Notes under the pieces: model-generated | Database searches by the model: none | Told to the model about the DNA's origin: nothing | What the model saw: the letters and a program-made list of their open reading frames with translations, nothing else | In this document: positions 7,153 to 16,110 of the stretch, one piece after another | Numbering within the stretch: the first letter of the stretch is position 1 | Layout: each line of letters begins with the position of its first letter | Translations under genes and position numbers: made by a program | Source: Haloechinothrix_A salitolerans | Lineage (GTDB): Bacteria; Actinomycetota; Actinomycetes; Mycobacteriales; Pseudonocardiaceae | Strand: one strand, 5' to 3' | NCBI RefSeq assembly: GCF_039544105.1 | Contig: NZ_BAABLA010000108.1 | DNA: 64,000 nt

Positions 7153-8772
7153 CTACGCGATGTGGAAACCGGCGAACCCGTTCGCCTTCGCTTCGGCGAA
7201 CTTCTCGCGATACAGCGGCAGCCCGCCCGGGTAGTTGAGGCTCTGGACAGTCTTACCAGGGATATTGGCGCCCATGTACCACGACTTGGCCTTGGGGAAG
7301 AGGGTTGGTGCGACCAACTGCGCGACGTGGTCGGTCCAGTCGCGGTCAGCATCGGGTGTCGACTCGATGCGCTTTCTGCCAGCGCGCAACAACTGATCGA
7401 CCATGTCGACGATCATCTCGCCCTGGATCTCGGCGCAGGTGGGGCCGTTGCAGAATCCCGAAGGACTCTGTGGGCCGTAGACGAACAACATGTTGGGGAA
7501 GCCTGCGGTGGCGATGCCGAGGTGGGCGTCGACACCGGCGGCCCACTTGTCGCGCAGCAGCGTGCCGTCTGCGCCCCGGATGTCGATCGCTGTCAATCCG
7601 CCGGTGACCGAGTCGAAGCCGGTGGCGAACGCGATGATGTCGAACGCACGCTCGGCTCCGTCGGAGGTGACGATGCCACGTTCGGTGAACGACTCGATCG
7701 GTGTCTCGGTGAGGTCGACCAGGTGTACGTTGTCTTGGTTGAACACGTCGAAGTAGTTCTGTTCCAGCGAGGGACGCTTGACACCGAACGGATGTGGCGG
7801 TTGGGTGGGCGCGAGCTTCTCGGCGGTCGCCGGGTCCTTGATCCTGGCACGTACCTTGTCCCGCCAGAACGAGTAGGCGTAGTCGTTGGCTTTCTCGTCG
7901 AAGAGGGTGTCCTGGAAGACCCCAAGCCAGAACCGGAAACCGCCAGCCTGCCACAGCTTCTCATAGCCAGCGGTACGCTCTTCGTCGCTGAGGTCGAGAG
8001 CGTTGCGAGGTTCGAAGTCGAAGTCGAACCCGGCGAAGACGTTGCCGCGCCGCTCGAACCGTTCGGGCAACTCGGCTTTGATCGTGGCCTGGTCCTCCGG
8101 GGTGAGCGTGCGCTGCCGCATAGGGATCGCCAGGTTCGGTGTCCGCTGGAAGACGGTCACCTCCGCCGCGTCACGAGCGGCCTCCTGGGTGACCTGGACG
8201 CCACTGGCCCCGGTACCGATGACGGCGACCCGCTTGCCGGTCATATCGAGCCCTTCCTGCGGCCACAACGCGGTGTGGTGGCAGGCGCCGGCGAAGGCGT
8301 TCAGGTCGCGGATCGGCGGGATGTAGGGCTTCGAGCCGAACCCCAGGCATGGAACGAGATAGGTGCAGCGCACAGTGGTGCCGTCCGATGCCCGCACGAC
8401 CCACTGGTTGCGCCCACTGTCGAAGTCGGCCGAGGCGACCCGGGTGTTGTAACGGACGTCTCTGCTGATGTCCAGCTTGCGGTCGACGTAGGCGAAGTAC
8501 TCGCGCACCTCGCTCCAGTCGGGGTAGAGCTCGCTGTACTCCCATTCCTTCCACAGGTCGTCACGGGAGAACTGGTAGATCGGGCCCTCGGTGTCGACCC
8601 GGGCACCTGGGTAGCAGTTCCAGTACCAGATCCCGCCGAGCTTCGACCCCGCCTCCCAGATCTTCACCGTATGACCCAGACTGCGCAGCCGATCGAGCTG
8701 GTAGATGCCAGCGAAGCCGGCCCCGATCACGAGAACATCGAGCTCCTCGACGGCGTTGGATGTGGTGCTCAT
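7153..8772 (-). CDS. Baeyer-Villiger flavin monooxygenase
   Basis: 539 residues. N-terminal FAD Rossmann motif VIGAGFAG, an NADPH Rossmann motif VIGTGASG, and between them FAGACHHTALWP, which matches the type I Baeyer-Villiger fingerprint FxGxxxHxxxWP. The length is that of cyclohexanone/phenylacetone monooxygenases. These enzymes insert one oxygen from O2 into a ketone to give an ester or lactone. The neighbouring SMP-30 protein, alcohol and aldehyde dehydrogenases and ligase make a cyclic ketone the likely substrate. Substrate ring size cannot be read from the protein. Confidence 0.92.
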   Translation of the reverse strand: MSTTSNAVEELDVLVIGAGFAGIYQLDRLRSLGHTVKIWEAGSKLGGIWYWNCYPGARVDTEGPIYQFSRDDLWKEWEYSELYPDWSEVREYFAYVDRKLDISRDVRYNTRVASADFDSGRNQWVVRASDGTTVRCTYLVPCLGFGSKPYIPPIRDLNAFAGACHHTALWPQEGLDMTGKRVAVIGTGASGVQVTQEAARDAAEVTVFQRTPNLAIPMRQRTLTPEDQATIKAELPERFERRGNVFAGFDFDFEPRNALDLSDEERTAGYEKLWQAGGFRFWLGVFQDTLFDEKANDYAYSFWRDKVRARIKDPATAEKLAPTQPPHPFGVKRPSLEQNYFDVFNQDNVHLVDLTETPIESFTERGIVTSDGAERAFDIIAFATGFDSVTGGLTAIDIRGADGTLLRDKWAAGVDAHLGIATAGFPNMLFVYGPQSPSGFCNGPTCAEIQGEMIVDMVDQLLRAGRKRIESTPDADRDWTDHVAQLVAPTLFPKAKSWYMGANIPGKTVQSLNYPGGLPLYREKFAEAKANGFAGFHIA

Positions 8773-8817
8773 GTTTTTCGCTCCTTCGCGTTTTCGTGCC
8801 GATGGGTGAGTTGTTGG

Positions 8818-9714
8818 TCAGGGAGTGCCTGCATGCGGCACGTCGACGGTGGTCGCGAGCAGCCGGCCGAGCCGGGTCGTCGACCGTTCCGTTTCATCGA
8901 AGTTGGGCGCGACGCACAGGAAGAGCGTCCGGCCGTCGTTTCCGCCGAGCATGCAGGCGAAGACGCCGTCGTCACCGGTGCTGATCTCCTCGAGGATCTG
9001 GCCACCTTCGGCGACACGGACGACTCTGTTGTTGAGCGCGTCGGCGACCCACAGGGCGCCCTCGGCGTCAAGCGAGTTGCCGTCTGGTCCGATGGCGGAG
9101 GCCGCGACGAGCTCGTCGACGCTGTCGGTGTCGGGTAGCGCGCCGAAGTTCGCCCAGTCGCGCCGGGGTCCGAGCGAACCGTCTGGAGCGATGTCGAAGG
9201 CCGAAATCCGGTTGCCGAACGTCTCGTCGACGATCAGAGTCGAGCCGTCCGGTGTGATCACTGAGCCGTTGGGGAACATGACGTCTTTCGCGGCGATGCT
9301 CGCTTTGCCGTCCGGATCGACGCGGACGAGCGTTGTAGTTCGGAACGGTGCGCCGCCCATGAGGTCGAACCCGAAATTGCCGACGTAGGCGCGGCCTTGC
9401 TCATCGACGACCATGTCGTTGACATGCCCGCTAGTGAGGCTGGAGAGGTCGGCGTGCTCGACCAGTTCGCCGCGCTCCAAACGCAACAGTTTCCGGTCAC
9501 GCATCGAGACGACGAGCAGCGCGCCATCGGGCAACCAGCCGAGTCCGGATGGTTGTTGCGGCACGGTGGCGATCTTCTCGACATCGCCCTCGGGTGTCAC
9601 CGCGATCACTTGATGGGTGTAGAAGTCCGACACCCATAGCCGACCGTCGTGCCACCTCGGCCCTTCGAGGAAGGTGTAGCCCTCGACAATGGGAGTGAGT
9701 TTCCGATCAGTCAT
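8818..9714 (-). CDS. SMP-30/gluconolactonase-family lactone hydrolase
   Basis: 298 residues from ATG 9,714, chosen because GGAG precedes it by 6 bases (a longer frame to 10,020 overlaps the divergent promoter). The sequence shows the SMP-30/LRE beta-propeller pattern: GYTFLEGPRWHDGRLWVSDF at the start, with the metal-ligand glutamate, then VNDMVVDEQGRAYVGNFG and PNGSVITPDGSTLIVDET. Family members are metal-dependent lactonases. Placed directly upstream of the BVMO gene, it probably opens the lactone formed by that enzyme, a role usually filled by alpha/beta-hydrolases in known cyclohexanol pathways. Confidence 0.85.
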   Translation of the reverse strand: MTDRKLTPIVEGYTFLEGPRWHDGRLWVSDFYTHQVIAVTPEGDVEKIATVPQQPSGLGWLPDGALLVVSMRDRKLLRLERGELVEHADLSSLTSGHVNDMVVDEQGRAYVGNFGFDLMGGAPFRTTTLVRVDPDGKASIAAKDVMFPNGSVITPDGSTLIVDETFGNRISAFDIAPDGSLGPRRDWANFGALPDTDSVDELVAASAIGPDGNSLDAEGALWVADALNNRVVRVAEGGQILEEISTGDDGVFACMLGGNDGRTLFLCVAPNFDETERSTTRLGRLLATTVDVPHAGTP

Positions 9715-9937
9715 TGCTGACTCCATTCGCTCGTGAGCAATGAGTTTCCGGAATAGTGAACCGACCGTGACGGCAATCACTGTCCGAGAATGCAACACAG
9801 GTGATCCGCGGCGTGTGGTGTCGCGAAATGGGACAGCGTCCACGCCCGTGTAGCGAAGCAGGACAGTCTCGTGGCCGGGTGCGTTCGTACGTTGCTTGCC
9901 AAGGCAATGGTGACGACGAACTCGGAAGGCGGTGCGA

Positions 9938-11344
9938 ATGCAACGCACCAATCTGTACATCGACGGTGAATGGCGCCCGCCGCTTTCCGGCGAGTACGGC
10001 GACGTCGAGAACCCGGCCACAGAGCAGCTGATTGGGCAAGTGCCCGCAGCGGGCGTCGCCGATGTCGACAGCGCAGTGCTGGCTGCACGAGAGGCACTGG
10101 CTGGCTGGCGCGTACTGACGCCGTCTCAGCGCGCCGAGTATTTGGATCGTCTGTTCGTGGCACTGGAACAGCGCCGCGGGCACATTGCGTACACGATCAC
10201 GAGGGAACTCGGTACGCCAGTAAAGACGTCGGTCGCTATCCAGACTGCCCTTCCGCTGCGGGTGTTGCGTAGCTATGTGGATCTCGCCGCGGTGATCGAG
10301 TTCTCCGAACGGATCGGGAACTCCCTCGTCGTGAAGGAGCCCGTGGGTGTGGTTGCCGCGATCACACCGTGGAACTACCCGCTCCACCAGATCATGGCGA
10401 AGGTCGCGCCCGCGTTACTGGCGGGATGCACCATAGTGCTCAAACCGGCGGACCTGGCGCCGCTCGTCGCCTATGTCCTCGCCGACGCGGTGGCGGAGGC
10501 GGGCATCCCCGGTGGTGTGTTCAACCTGGTGAGCGGGCAGGGATCGGTACTTGGTCCTGCGTTGGTGACCCATCCCGGCGTCGACATGGTGTCCTTCACC
10601 GGATCGACCGAGGTCGGCAAGCAGATCGCGGTGTTAGCCGCCGACAGTGTCAAGAAGGTCGCGCTCGAACTGGGTGGGAAGTCCGCGAACGTCATACTCG
10701 ATGACGCTGACCTCGCCGCCGCGGTGAAGGTCGGTGTCGGCAATGCATTCCTCAACGCTGGGCAGACATGCATGGCCTGGACGAGAATGCTTGTCCCGTA
10801 CTCGGCCTACGAGCAAGCACTGGAGATCGCGAAAGCGGCGTTGACGAAGTACGTACCCGCCGATCCGCTGGCCGAAGAAACCAAGCTCGGCCCACTGGCC
10901 TCGGCCAAGCAGCGGTCATCGGTACTGTCCTACATCGAGATCGGACTGAAGCAGGGTGCACGCCTCGTCGCGGGCGGCGGCGAGGTGCCCACTCGCGGGC
11001 ACTACGTTCCCGCTACCGTCCTGGCCGATGTCAAGCCCGACGACGTCGTGGCGCAGGAGGAGATCTTCGGCCCCGTGCTGGCGGTCATCCCTTACTCGGA
11101 CGATGACGACGCGGTCGCGATAGCCAACAACTCGCGTTACGGGTTATCCGGTGCGGTGTGGTCGCGAGACAGGAACCGCGCGCTCGAGATCGCACGGCGC
11201 ATGGAAACGGGGTCCGTCGACATCAACGGTGCCGCCTTCAACCCACTCGCCCCATTCGGTGGGTCCAAGCAATCGGGTCTCGGACGAGAGCTCGGGCGCT
11301 ATGGCCTTGAGGAGTTCTTCCAGATCAAAGCGATCCAGCGGTGA
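9938..11344 (+). CDS. NAD(P)-dependent aldehyde dehydrogenase
   Basis: 468 residues from ATG 9,938, which lies 8 bases after GGAAGG; a GTG at 9,932 would be only 2 bases from that site. Typical motifs are PWNYPLHQIMAK, FTGSTEVGKQI, the catalytic Glu in ELGGKSANVIL and the catalytic Cys in NAGQTCMAWTR. It oxidises an aldehyde to the acid. Divergent from the lactonase gene across about 220 bases; first gene of a plus-strand group of four. In the proposed route it converts the omega-oxo acid to a dicarboxylate. Confidence 0.9.
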   Translation: MQRTNLYIDGEWRPPLSGEYGDVENPATEQLIGQVPAAGVADVDSAVLAAREALAGWRVLTPSQRAEYLDRLFVALEQRRGHIAYTITRELGTPVKTSVAIQTALPLRVLRSYVDLAAVIEFSERIGNSLVVKEPVGVVAAITPWNYPLHQIMAKVAPALLAGCTIVLKPADLAPLVAYVLADAVAEAGIPGGVFNLVSGQGSVLGPALVTHPGVDMVSFTGSTEVGKQIAVLAADSVKKVALELGGKSANVILDDADLAAAVKVGVGNAFLNAGQTCMAWTRMLVPYSAYEQALEIAKAALTKYVPADPLAEETKLGPLASAKQRSSVLSYIEIGLKQGARLVAGGGEVPTRGHYVPATVLADVKPDDVVAQEEIFGPVLAVIPYSDDDDAVAIANNSRYGLSGAVWSRDRNRALEIARRMETGSVDINGAAFNPLAPFGGSKQSGLGRELGRYGLEEFFQIKAIQR

Positions 11345-11358
11345 GGAGTGACGCCATC

Positions 11359-12441
11359 ATGGTGAAGGCATTGGTCGCACGGTCAGCGGGAGCCGACCTT
11401 GCGGTCGAGGAGATCGAGCTGCCGAGGCCTGAGCCGGGAGAAGTGCGGGTTCGGATCGCAGCTGCTGGAGTGTGTCACTCGGACCTGTCCATGATCAACG
11501 GAACGGTGCGTCCGAAGTTCCCACTGGTGCTCGGGCACGAGGCGGCAGGTGTCGTGATCGAGACTGGGTCCGAGGTGCGCAGGGTGGCTGAAGGGGACCA
11601 CGTCGTGATCAATTGGTCACCCGCGTGCGGCGAATGCGCATTTTGCCAACACGGCGAGCCATGGCTGTGCGTGACCATGGAAGGTGTCACATCGCGGCCG
11701 CGCGGCACGCTGGCCGATGGCACTCCCACACATGTCACGCTCGGCGTGGGTGCCCTCGCCGAGGAGGTCGTCGTCGGCGAGGGCGCACTCGTCACCGTTT
11801 CACCAGAGCTGCCCATGGCCGACGCCGCACTACTCGGGTGCGCGGTTCTCACCGGAGTCGGGGCCGTTCATAACACTGCTCGCGTACGGCAGGGTGAGTC
11901 GGTCGCGGTGATCGGGCTCGGCGGGGTCGGGCTGTCAGCCGTGGCAGGTGCGCAACTGGCCGGCGCTGAGCGGATCGTCGCCGTCGATATCTCTGCGGAT
12001 AAAGAAGAATTGGCGCGCACCTGCGGGGCAACTGATTTCCTGATCTCCAATCCGGAGCTTCCCCAGGTCGTTCACAGCCTGACAGACGGCCTGGGGGTGA
12101 ATCACACCTTCGAGTGCGTCGGTCGCTCGGACACTATCCGCGCAGCGTGGCAGAGCACCCGTCGAGGTGGCACCTGTGTAGTCGTAGGCATGGGCTCACG
12201 TGACGACAAGATCTCCTTCTCCGCGCTGGAGCTTTTCCACTTCGCCAGGACCCTGACGTCGTCGGTGTACGGCTCCGCCGATCCCGACCGCGACATCCCT
12301 GGCATCGCGTCCGCCGTGCTGAGCGGATCCCTCAATCTCGACGCCATCGTGACGCACCAGATCTCGTTGTCCGACGTCCCCGCCGCGTTTGACCGTATGC
12401 GCCATGGCGAAGGCGGCCGCTCCATCGTCCTGTTCACGTAA
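11359..12441 (+). CDS. zinc-dependent alcohol dehydrogenase
   Basis: 360 residues from ATG 11,359, 9 bases after GAGGAG; an earlier in-frame GTG (11,341) overlaps the upstream stop. It has the catalytic zinc site GVCHSDLS and GHEAAGVV, the structural-zinc region CGECAFCQHGEPWLC (fewer cysteines than the classical four-Cys lobe spacing but similar), and the NAD fold VIGLGGVGLSAVAGA. Family members interconvert alcohols and aldehydes or ketones. It could act on the cyclic alcohol, on the omega-hydroxy acid, or on both. Confidence 0.88.
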   Translation: MVKALVARSAGADLAVEEIELPRPEPGEVRVRIAAAGVCHSDLSMINGTVRPKFPLVLGHEAAGVVIETGSEVRRVAEGDHVVINWSPACGECAFCQHGEPWLCVTMEGVTSRPRGTLADGTPTHVTLGVGALAEEVVVGEGALVTVSPELPMADAALLGCAVLTGVGAVHNTARVRQGESVAVIGLGGVGLSAVAGAQLAGAERIVAVDISADKEELARTCGATDFLISNPELPQVVHSLTDGLGVNHTFECVGRSDTIRAAWQSTRRGGTCVVVGMGSRDDKISFSALELFHFARTLTSSVYGSADPDRDIPGIASAVLSGSLNLDAIVTHQISLSDVPAAFDRMRHGEGGRSIVLFT

Positions 12442-12464
12442 ACCCACTCCCCGGAGAAGCGACC

Positions 12465-13640
12465 ATGAGCTTGAAGCCACCCGATCCGTCTGATTTCCTT
12501 GATCTGGACGCCAGCCTGACCACCGAGGAGCGGGACATCCGTGACACGGTGCGCACATATGCCACCGGCCAACTCCTCCCGCACGTGCCCGACTGGTACG
12601 AGGCCGGATGGCTGCCCGCGGCCGAGCTGGCGAAGGAATTCGGCTCGCTGGGACTTCTGGGCATGCATCTCGACGGCTACGGGTGCGCTGGCGCCAGCGC
12701 CGTGGCGTACGGCGTCGCCTGCCGCGAGCTCGAGGCCGTCGATTCCGGCATCCGCAGCTTCGTGTCGGTGCAGGGCTCGCTCGCGATGTTCGCGATCCAC
12801 CATTGGGGAAGCGAGCAACACAAGCAGGAATGGCTGCCCCGGATGGCGACCGGCGAGGTGCTCGGCTGCTTCGGCCTGACCGAACCGGACGCCGGTAGCG
12901 ATCCCTCCGGCATGCGCACCTACGCCCGCCGCGACGGGTCGGACTGGGTCCTCACCGGCACGAAAATGTGGATCACCAATGGCACGGTTGCCGACGTAGC
13001 TGTCGTGTGGGCGCAGACGGAGGAAGGTGTCCGGGGGTTCGTCGTGCCCACAACCACGCCTGGATTTCAGGCCAACGAGGTCAAGCACAAGCTGTCGTTG
13101 CGGGCATCGTTGACAGCCGAACTCGTGCTCGACGACGTTCGCGTGCCAGCCGAAGCAGCGTTCCCCGACGTGCGAGGGCTCCGTGCGCCGCTGTCGTGTC
13201 TGAATGAAGCACGGTACGGAATCCTGTTCGGGGTCGTCGGTGCCGCCCGCGCGTGCTACGAGTCCGCACGTGAGTATGCGTTGACCCGGGAGCAGTTCGG
13301 CAAGCCCATCGCGGCATTCCAGCTCACCCAGCGCAAGCTGGCTGATCTGGTTGTCAACGTCAATCGCGCCGGGCTGGTCGCCCTCCACATCGGCCACCTC
13401 AAGGAAGCCGGCAAGCTGCACCACAACCTGGTGAGCTTCGGCAAACTCGCCAACGTCCGCGCTGCCCTCGACGTCGCACGCACGGCTCGCACCATGCTCG
13501 GCGCGAACGGCATCTCGCTGGAGTATCCAGTTATGCGCCACATGGCGAACCTGGAGACCGTACTGACCTACGAGGGCACCGAAGAGATGCACGCACTCTC
13601 CATCGGGCAGGCGGTCACTGGAATCCCAGCGTTTCGCTGA
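12465..13640 (+). CDS. glutaryl-CoA dehydrogenase-like acyl-CoA dehydrogenase
   Basis: 391 residues. The acyl-CoA dehydrogenase fold is clear (FGLTEPDAGSDPSGMRT, WITNGTVADVAVVWA). The end TYEGTEEMHALSIGQAVTG carries the catalytic glutamate in the glutaryl-CoA dehydrogenase arrangement, LNEARYGI is also typical, and the arginine in SGIRSFVSVQ matches the residue that binds the distal carboxylate. Glutaryl-CoA dehydrogenase oxidises and decarboxylates glutaryl-CoA to crotonyl-CoA, using ETF. This is the strongest hint that the islet ends at glutarate, a C5 product. Confidence 0.85.
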   Translation: MSLKPPDPSDFLDLDASLTTEERDIRDTVRTYATGQLLPHVPDWYEAGWLPAAELAKEFGSLGLLGMHLDGYGCAGASAVAYGVACRELEAVDSGIRSFVSVQGSLAMFAIHHWGSEQHKQEWLPRMATGEVLGCFGLTEPDAGSDPSGMRTYARRDGSDWVLTGTKMWITNGTVADVAVVWAQTEEGVRGFVVPTTTPGFQANEVKHKLSLRASLTAELVLDDVRVPAEAAFPDVRGLRAPLSCLNEARYGILFGVVGAARACYESAREYALTREQFGKPIAAFQLTQRKLADLVVNVNRAGLVALHIGHLKEAGKLHHNLVSFGKLANVRAALDVARTARTMLGANGISLEYPVMRHMANLETVLTYEGTEEMHALSIGQAVTGIPAFR

Positions 13641-13750
13641 CCGTCTCGCCCCTATGGGACTTCATGCGGTTCTCGGCATCCAGCTCGATACCTCATCTCC
13701 CGGTCACTGTTAGCTCGAGTCCGCTGCCCGACATCACTAAGGAGGCACGC

Positions 13751-14761
13751 ATGTCCGTCCTACCCGTCGAATTCGACGCCTTTGTCGCCGAAGCCACGAA
13801 CGACTCCGTCGCCCGAGGAGTGCGCCGCATGCACGCCAATGACCTGCCGGCGGGTGAGGTCACCATCCGCGTTGGCTGGTCCGGCGTCAACTTCAAGGAC
13901 GCACTGGCGTGCGTTGCCAGCGGCAAGGTCGCGCAAATCTCTCCGCTCGTTCCTGGCATTGATCTCGCAGGCTCGGTAGTCGCCTCGGACAGCACCGAGT
14001 TCTCGATCGGCGATCAGGTGATCGTGCACGGTTACGACCTGGGCGTCGCTCATCACGGGGGCTACAGTGAATACGCCCGAGTCCCTGCCGCCTGGGTCGT
14101 ACCGCTACCGCACGGGCTCACCCAGCGGCAAGCCATGTGCCTCGGAACCGCCGGCTTCACCGCGGCATTGAGCGTGGAAGCTTTGGAGCAGCGTCATATA
14201 GCCCCCAGTGCCGGTCCAGTCATTGTCACCGGCGCATCCGGCGGCGTAGGCAGCGCGGCAGTCGGCCTGCTGGCCCGCCGTGGGTACCACGTCGTCGCGG
14301 CCACGGGCAAGGTCACGGCCCATGACCGCCTGCGCGCGCTCGGCGCGGCGGAGATCGTAGATCGTACTGACATCGGAACAGCGGACAAGCCGCTCCAGCG
14401 CGAGCGCTGGGCAGCGGCTATCGACTGCGTAGGCGGTAAAACGCTGGCGAGCGTCCTGAGCGCCACCGCTTACGGAGGGATTGTCACCGCATGTGGCAAC
14501 ACCGGTGGAGCAACGTTGCCGACCACGGTGTTCCCCTTCATACTCCGCGGTGTCTCGTTGGTCGGCATCGACTCCGTTCGATGCCCCATCACCCACCGAC
14601 GCCAGGTGTGGCAACGCCTGGCCGCAGATGTAGATGCGACTGACGTGGCCAACCTGGGACCTTCCGAAGTCACGCTGAACGAGCTCAGCCAGACACTTGA
14701 GACTGTGCTAAATGGATACTCGGAAGGACACACCCTGGTGCGACTATCTCACGACGCCTGA
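13751..14761 (+). CDS. MDR-family acrylyl-CoA reductase-like oxidoreductase (AcuI/YhdH type)
   Basis: 336 residues from ATG 13,751, preceded by AAGGAGG. It has the zinc-free medium-chain reductase pattern: WSGVNFKDALA near residue 40, GGYSEYARV, and the NADPH motif VTGASGGVGSAAVGLLA followed by GKVTAHDRLRALGA. AcuI/YhdH enzymes reduce acrylyl-CoA and related enoyl-CoA or quinone-like acceptors with NADPH. It is the last gene of the plus-strand group, 110 bases after the dehydrogenase; its role in the pathway is not obvious. Confidence 0.8.
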   Translation: MSVLPVEFDAFVAEATNDSVARGVRRMHANDLPAGEVTIRVGWSGVNFKDALACVASGKVAQISPLVPGIDLAGSVVASDSTEFSIGDQVIVHGYDLGVAHHGGYSEYARVPAAWVVPLPHGLTQRQAMCLGTAGFTAALSVEALEQRHIAPSAGPVIVTGASGGVGSAAVGLLARRGYHVVAATGKVTAHDRLRALGAAEIVDRTDIGTADKPLQRERWAAAIDCVGGKTLASVLSATAYGGIVTACGNTGGATLPTTVFPFILRGVSLVGIDSVRCPITHRRQVWQRLAADVDATDVANLGPSEVTLNELSQTLETVLNGYSEGHTLVRLSHDA

Positions 14762-15098
14762 ACGCCTGCATCGCCGCGCGCTGGTCCGGTAATAGAAGCG
14801 CACCGACCCCTACCGAGAGGACTACCAACTGCTCGGAGACTGGGGCGAGTCAAATCCGACGAACCCGTCCGCAGGTGGAGCAAGCCATCTTGACCTCACT
14901 CGACAACTGCGGGTGCTGCTAGAACATCCACATCTGCTGTAGTGGGGATGTCAACCTTCCAGGCCGGGAGCCCAGCCCGACACGACGAGGTGGACGAGCG
15001 AAATCGCGACGAGACACGCTGGAGTTCCTCGGGCGTTGTGATCATGCGGATGTTACGGCGGGGTGGCAGCTGGGTTCGCTTCGTGCCCGTATGGCTCG
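14762..15098. other. intergenic stretch without a supported gene
   Basis: Between the acrylyl-CoA reductase-like gene and the broken nucleotidyltransferase. A 49-residue minus-strand frame (14,896-15,045, MITTPEELQRVSSRF) is present but has no ribosome site and no recognised family. No terminator hairpin was seen. Confidence 0.3.
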
Positions 15099-15399
15099 TC
15101 ACGGTCGGTTGATGGTTGAGAGCCAGTTCCGGATGCGTTGTGCGACTTGCAGGTCCGTGGGCAGGGTGTGGAGTCGGTTGGCGAGGACGGTCGGATCGAC
15201 CAGGCCTGCGGCCACGAGAGCGGTGCCGAATGCGTAGTCTTTTTCGCGGCCTCGACTTCCATCGAGGTGGTTGCTTCTGGTGGCAGTTTGTCTTCGGTAG
15301 TTCGCCGAGGATTGATTGGCTGCCGATGACGACGACGTCTGGGTCGTCGACGATGCGAGAGGCGGCGCGGAGGACGTGTTCGAGTTGCTCGCGTTTCAT
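15099..15399 (-). pseudogene. broken DUF6036-type nucleotidyltransferase (toxin-like)
   Basis: ATG 15,399 overlaps the upstream stop as ATGA and starts MKREQLEHVLRAASRIVDDP, continuing VVVIGSQSILGELP, the N-terminus of the DUF6036 family. The frame is then lost. The family's C-terminus reappears in another frame (REKDYAFGTALVAAGLVDPT then TVLANRLHTLPTDLQVAQRI) and ends at 15,099. The span of 301 bases is about half a full gene (roughly 190 codons), so an internal deletion plus frameshift removed the middle. The family is thought to form toxin-antitoxin-like pairs with HTH partners. Confidence 0.75.
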
Positions 15400-15893
15400 G
15401 CGGCGTGGTCGGTCTTCCAGTGGGTGCGGAACGAGTTCAGTGCTGCCTGTCGTTCCTTGGTGGTGAGGACTCCGGCGAAGGGGCTGTTCTGTCGTAGCTC
15501 GATCGCCCAGCGGGCGCGGGAGGTGAGGGCGTCGAACACCGCGTCCGGTCCGGCGTTGAGCAGTTCTTCCCAGTGGTCGAGCCACCGGGTAGCCATGCCG
15601 TCAGGGTGGACGTGGCGAAGATGACGCATGTTCTCGTGAGCGGTTTCCATCACGCTGGCGGTATCTGTGGCCAGTCGGCCTGCTACGACTTGGTGCAGCC
15701 ACAGTGACCGTTCTTCGTCGCGGCGCAGTGGGGGCTGGAGGAAGGCCTCGGCGTCCGCTCGGCGGATGCGCCGATGCGCGCCGACGGTGACGTAGGGGAG
15801 CTGGCCGGAGGAACAGAGATCGACAACGTGTTGTCGCGAGCAGCCGAGCACCTCGGCCGCCTGTCCCGTGGACAACAACTGCTTATCGTTCAC
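15396..15893 (-). CDS. excisionase-type helix-turn-helix protein, antitoxin-like
   Basis: 165 residues. The N-terminus STGQAAEVLGCSRQHVVDLC continues into GQLPYVTVGAHRRIRRADAEAF, a MerR/excisionase-type winged HTH. The remaining 110 residues are helical without a recognised domain. It is coupled by ATGA to the broken nucleotidyltransferase, an arrangement seen for antitoxin-toxin pairs. It sits 130 bases from the att-like repeat at 16,022, so a role as an excision factor is an alternative, but the coupled partner favours the antitoxin reading. Confidence 0.75.
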   Translation of the reverse strand: MNDKQLLSTGQAAEVLGCSRQHVVDLCSSGQLPYVTVGAHRRIRRADAEAFLQPPLRRDEERSLWLHQVVAGRLATDTASVMETAHENMRHLRHVHPDGMATRWLDHWEELLNAGPDAVFDALTSRARWAIELRQNSPFAGVLTTKERQAALNSFRTHWKTDHAA

Positions 15894-16021
15894 GGATTCT
15901 ATGGTCGATCATAAACACCAAAAACACAAATTCGCTCCAAAAGGGGCATACTTACGTCACGCGAGGCCAGCAGCAGGCGCTGTTGTGCATCTGCCAACAA
16001 CGCATTCCCTGGTCACACCCT

Positions 16022-16110
16022 GAGCCGACAAGGGGGCTCGAACCCCTGACCTACGGTTTACAAGGGTGGGGCGACAGCGACCACCAGGGCCTCTACCAGG
16101 CCTTTGGTCA
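16022..16110 (-). repeat. attachment-site-like 3' half of tRNA-Thr(UGU), copy 2
   Basis: On the minus strand 16,064-16,022 reads CTTGTAA (anticodon loop with UGU), ACCGT, AGGTC, a T arm and an acceptor 3' strand, differing from copy 1 at only two positions over 43 bases. The 5' half is again missing. Similarity to copy 1 extends past the tRNA part (GCGACAGCG, CCAGGGCCTC, ACCAGGC). Both copies have the same orientation, so they are direct repeats 12.7 kb apart. Confidence 0.7.

Noticed and set aside
6997..9138. 713-residue plus-strand open frame
   Set aside because: It lies antisense to the ligase, BVMO and lactonase genes, which show clear family motifs. The long frame is a by-product of high GC content and codon bias.
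12102..13592. 496-residue minus-strand open frame
   Set aside because: Antisense to the alcohol dehydrogenase and glutaryl-CoA dehydrogenase-like genes; no recognisable motif.
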